The notes below the pieces were generated by a model that saw only the letters and a program-made list of their open reading frames with translations, had not been told where the DNA came from and did no database searches. Of a stretch of DNA of 56,145 nt, positions 54,802 through 56,145 are shown piece after piece. A program made the translations under genes and the position numbers. The DNA is from Fidelibacterota bacterium (GTDB lineage: Bacteria; Pseudomonadota; Alphaproteobacteria; Rhodospirillales; Rhodospirillaceae), in contig CANJPG010000015.1 of assembly GCA_947476065.1 (NCBI GenBank), positions 1 through 56,145 on the forward strand, written 5' to 3'. Every line of letters starts with the position of its first letter. The stretch's first letter is position 1.

Positions 54802-55758
54802 GTGTCACTAAGAATTTCGCGTAAAATTTTGTCTTCGTTGGGAATATTGGCGTTAGGTGCCGCGTCGCTGGGCATGGGGCAGCCGGCCGCCGCGGTAGAT
54901 TGGGCCAAGGTGCCGGCCAAGAAAATCATGATGATGTATCCGGCCCAGGTGTCCTGGGACCGCTTGATGACCCCGGGCCGCCACAGCGGCCGCAACAAGT
55001 GGATCGCCGGCAAAAACTGCCTCGCCTGCCATGGCAATATCGATGAACACCCCTTGGGTGATTCGCTGGTGCACGGCGAGAAGTTCATCGAGCCGACACC
55101 GATCGAGGGCAAGCCGGGTGCGGTCGACGCGCAGGTCAAAGTGGCGCGCGATGCCGAGAACCTTTATGTGCGCCTCGAGTTCGACCCCCTGAAGCAGCCC
55201 GACGCCGGCATGGACAAGGACTTCGAGACCAAGGTCACGATGATGTTGGATGATGCCGGCGTGCCGGAGATGACGCGCGCCGGCTGCTGGGCGGCCTGCC
55301 ACGACGACGTCGTCAGCATGCCGCGCGGCGGCAACGAAAACACCAAATATACCTTCGAATCACGCAAGGTGGCCGAAAGTGGCGGCATTGCTATCAAAGA
55401 TGCCGCCGAGCTGGAAAAGCTAAAGGGCGAAGGCAAGTATCTCGAATATTGGCAGGCGCGCCTCAATCCTGGCAAAAAGGCCGTGGCGGCGGACGGCATC
55501 GTGCTCGAAAAGCGCGCCGAGAATAAGGACCCCGCCGTGAAAGTGGATGCCACCCAGGCCAAGGGCATATGGACGGTCACCTTTACCCGCAAGCTGGCGG
55601 GCAGCGGCGGTCATAAGGCTCTGGTGGCGGGCAAAACTTATACCGTAGGCTTCGCCATCCACGCCGGTCACACTGCCAAGCGCTTCCACTACGTCTCCTT
55701 CGAACGCACGCTGTCGATCGACACCGGCTCGGGGGATTTCGTGGCGATGGCGAATTAG
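54802..55758 (+). CDS. Periplasmic c-type cytochrome with ethylbenzene-dehydrogenase-like haem domain
   Basis: 318 residues from a GTG at 54802 (GGAG 8-9 nt before it), giving the signal peptide MSLRISRKILSSLGILALGA. CLACH at Cys73 is a normal haem site after YPAQVSWDRLM...HSG. The second part has the domain of ethylbenzene dehydrogenase gamma / cytochrome c-552 type (VARDAENLYVRLEFD, GHTAKRFHYVSFERTLS). In it GCWAACHDDVVSMP has Cys162 and Cys166 spaced CX3CH, not CX2CH. Likely electron carrier working with b561 across the divergent promoter. Donor and acceptor unknown. Confidence 0.85.
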   Translation: MSLRISRKILSSLGILALGAASLGMGQPAAAVDWAKVPAKKIMMMYPAQVSWDRLMTPGRHSGRNKWIAGKNCLACHGNIDEHPLGDSLVHGEKFIEPTPIEGKPGAVDAQVKVARDAENLYVRLEFDPLKQPDAGMDKDFETKVTMMLDDAGVPEMTRAGCWAACHDDVVSMPRGGNENTKYTFESRKVAESGGIAIKDAAELEKLKGEGKYLEYWQARLNPGKKAVAADGIVLEKRAENKDPAVKVDATQAKGIWTVTFTRKLAGSGGHKALVAGKTYTVGFAIHAGHTAKRFHYVSFERTLSIDTGSGDFVAMAN

Positions 55759-55764
55759 CTCAAC

Positions 55765-55811
55765 GCAAAAAAGAGAATAGTGCCCCCGCCGAAATCGGTG
55801 CGGGCACTATT
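55765..55811 (-). terminator. Intrinsic terminator of the minus-strand gene
   Basis: AATAGTGCCC and GGGCACTATT (55776-55785, 55802-55811) form a stem with a GC-rich bulged top; on the minus strand it is followed by a T-run (A-run at 55766-55772). It lies directly after the stop of 55813-56115 and may also end the plus-strand cytochrome transcript. Confidence 0.75.
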
Positions 55812-55812
55812 G

Positions 55813-56115
55813 TTACGTGTCCGACTTTTTCGCTTCTTCCGCCAGCCGCTTCTCTTCGCGGCGCATAAGGCAGGTGTCGACCACCGGGTACCGCAGGAAG
55901 ACTGAGCCGCCAAACTTCAACGTGTCGTGGAAGTAGTTAAGCGATCGGTCTTCGTCGAACTGGTGCTTTTCGAAGTGATCGAGCGCGTAAAAAACCTGTT
56001 GAAGCATATTATCGGCGGCGACCATCTCGTGGTAATCCGCGCGCTCGGCTTTCACGAACTTGGCAATTTTTATGGCATAGGAAATCATGCGAAATCCCAT
56101 GGAAATGATGCACAT
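55813..56115 (-). CDS. Hypothetical protein, possibly N-terminally incomplete
   Basis: 100 residues from the first ATG (56115) within the window; the frame stays open to the window edge, so the gene could be longer. MISYAIKIAKFVKAERADYH (start at residue 10) is another possible start. Helical, charged, with ALDHFEKHQFDEDRSLNYFH and a Lys/Glu-rich end (MRREEKRLAEEAKKSDT). No signal, no known domain. A good terminator follows. Function unknown. Confidence 0.55.
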   Translation of the reverse strand: MCIISMGFRMISYAIKIAKFVKAERADYHEMVAADNMLQQVFYALDHFEKHQFDEDRSLNYFHDTLKFGGSVFLRYPVVDTCLMRREEKRLAEEAKKSDT

Positions 56116-56145
56116 TTTAAGCAGCGTCGGCGTCGGTACTTGCCG

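Overview
The window looks like chromosomal DNA of a GC-rich alphaproteobacterium. Support: cobalamin-dependent methionine synthase split into two overlapping genes, a large TonB-dependent receptor, SDR and LysR-rich content, GTG starts with purine-rich ribosome sites, and a very long two-TM coiled-coil protein of the kind known from alphaproteobacterial polarity factors. The genus cannot be fixed from sequence reading alone.

Layout. 1-3.3 kb: end of a TerC-type gene, two small DUF465-like genes, an IS3 transposase scrap, an OxyR-like LysR regulator lacking the peroxidatic cysteine, and small unknown genes. 3.3-7.9 kb: a LysR / SDR / pirin cassette, a frameshifted membrane gene, an exported unknown protein and an FMN-binding protein. 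7.9-11.7 kb: a four-gene ABC-2 efflux operon (TetR, lipoprotein HlyD adaptor, ATPase, permease; every junction overlaps by 4 nt) with two matching TetR-type operators 95 bp apart. 11.7-20 kb: exported alpha/beta hydrolase, SDR, a nine-haem cytochrome, VOC protein, an outer-membrane protein overlapping a fourfold-repeat membrane protein, and a DegP/HtrA protease.

20-31.6 kb: exported aldo/keto reductase, then a sulfur-acquisition block: sulfate-binding protein, TonB-dependent receptor, CysT-CysW-CysA, a cysteine-rich Rrf2 regulator and a TSUP permease. Palindromes with a common GGA-N8-TCC core lie upstream of the binding-protein gene and upstream of cysT. An NAD(P)-binding protein and a thiolase follow.

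31.6-35.1 kb is a decay zone: two broken gluconate-2-dehydrogenase-type genes and a Sel1-repeat gene split by a TG duplication, followed by tRNA-Asp(GTC). 35-56 kb is mostly housekeeping: PAS histidine kinase, split MetH, EF-hand protein, Atm1-type ABC exporter, the giant coiled-coil protein, CorA, GNAT-like protein overlapping a photolyase tail-to-tail, TPR-glycosyltransferase, and a divergent cytochrome b561 / cytochrome c pair in which the cytochrome has one CXXCH and one CX3CH motif.

The features most worth following are the sulfur cluster with its own outer-membrane receptor and shared palindromes, the giant coiled-coil protein, the two unusual c-type cytochromes, and the twin TetR operators. 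No CRISPR array, intact insertion sequence or prophage was seen.
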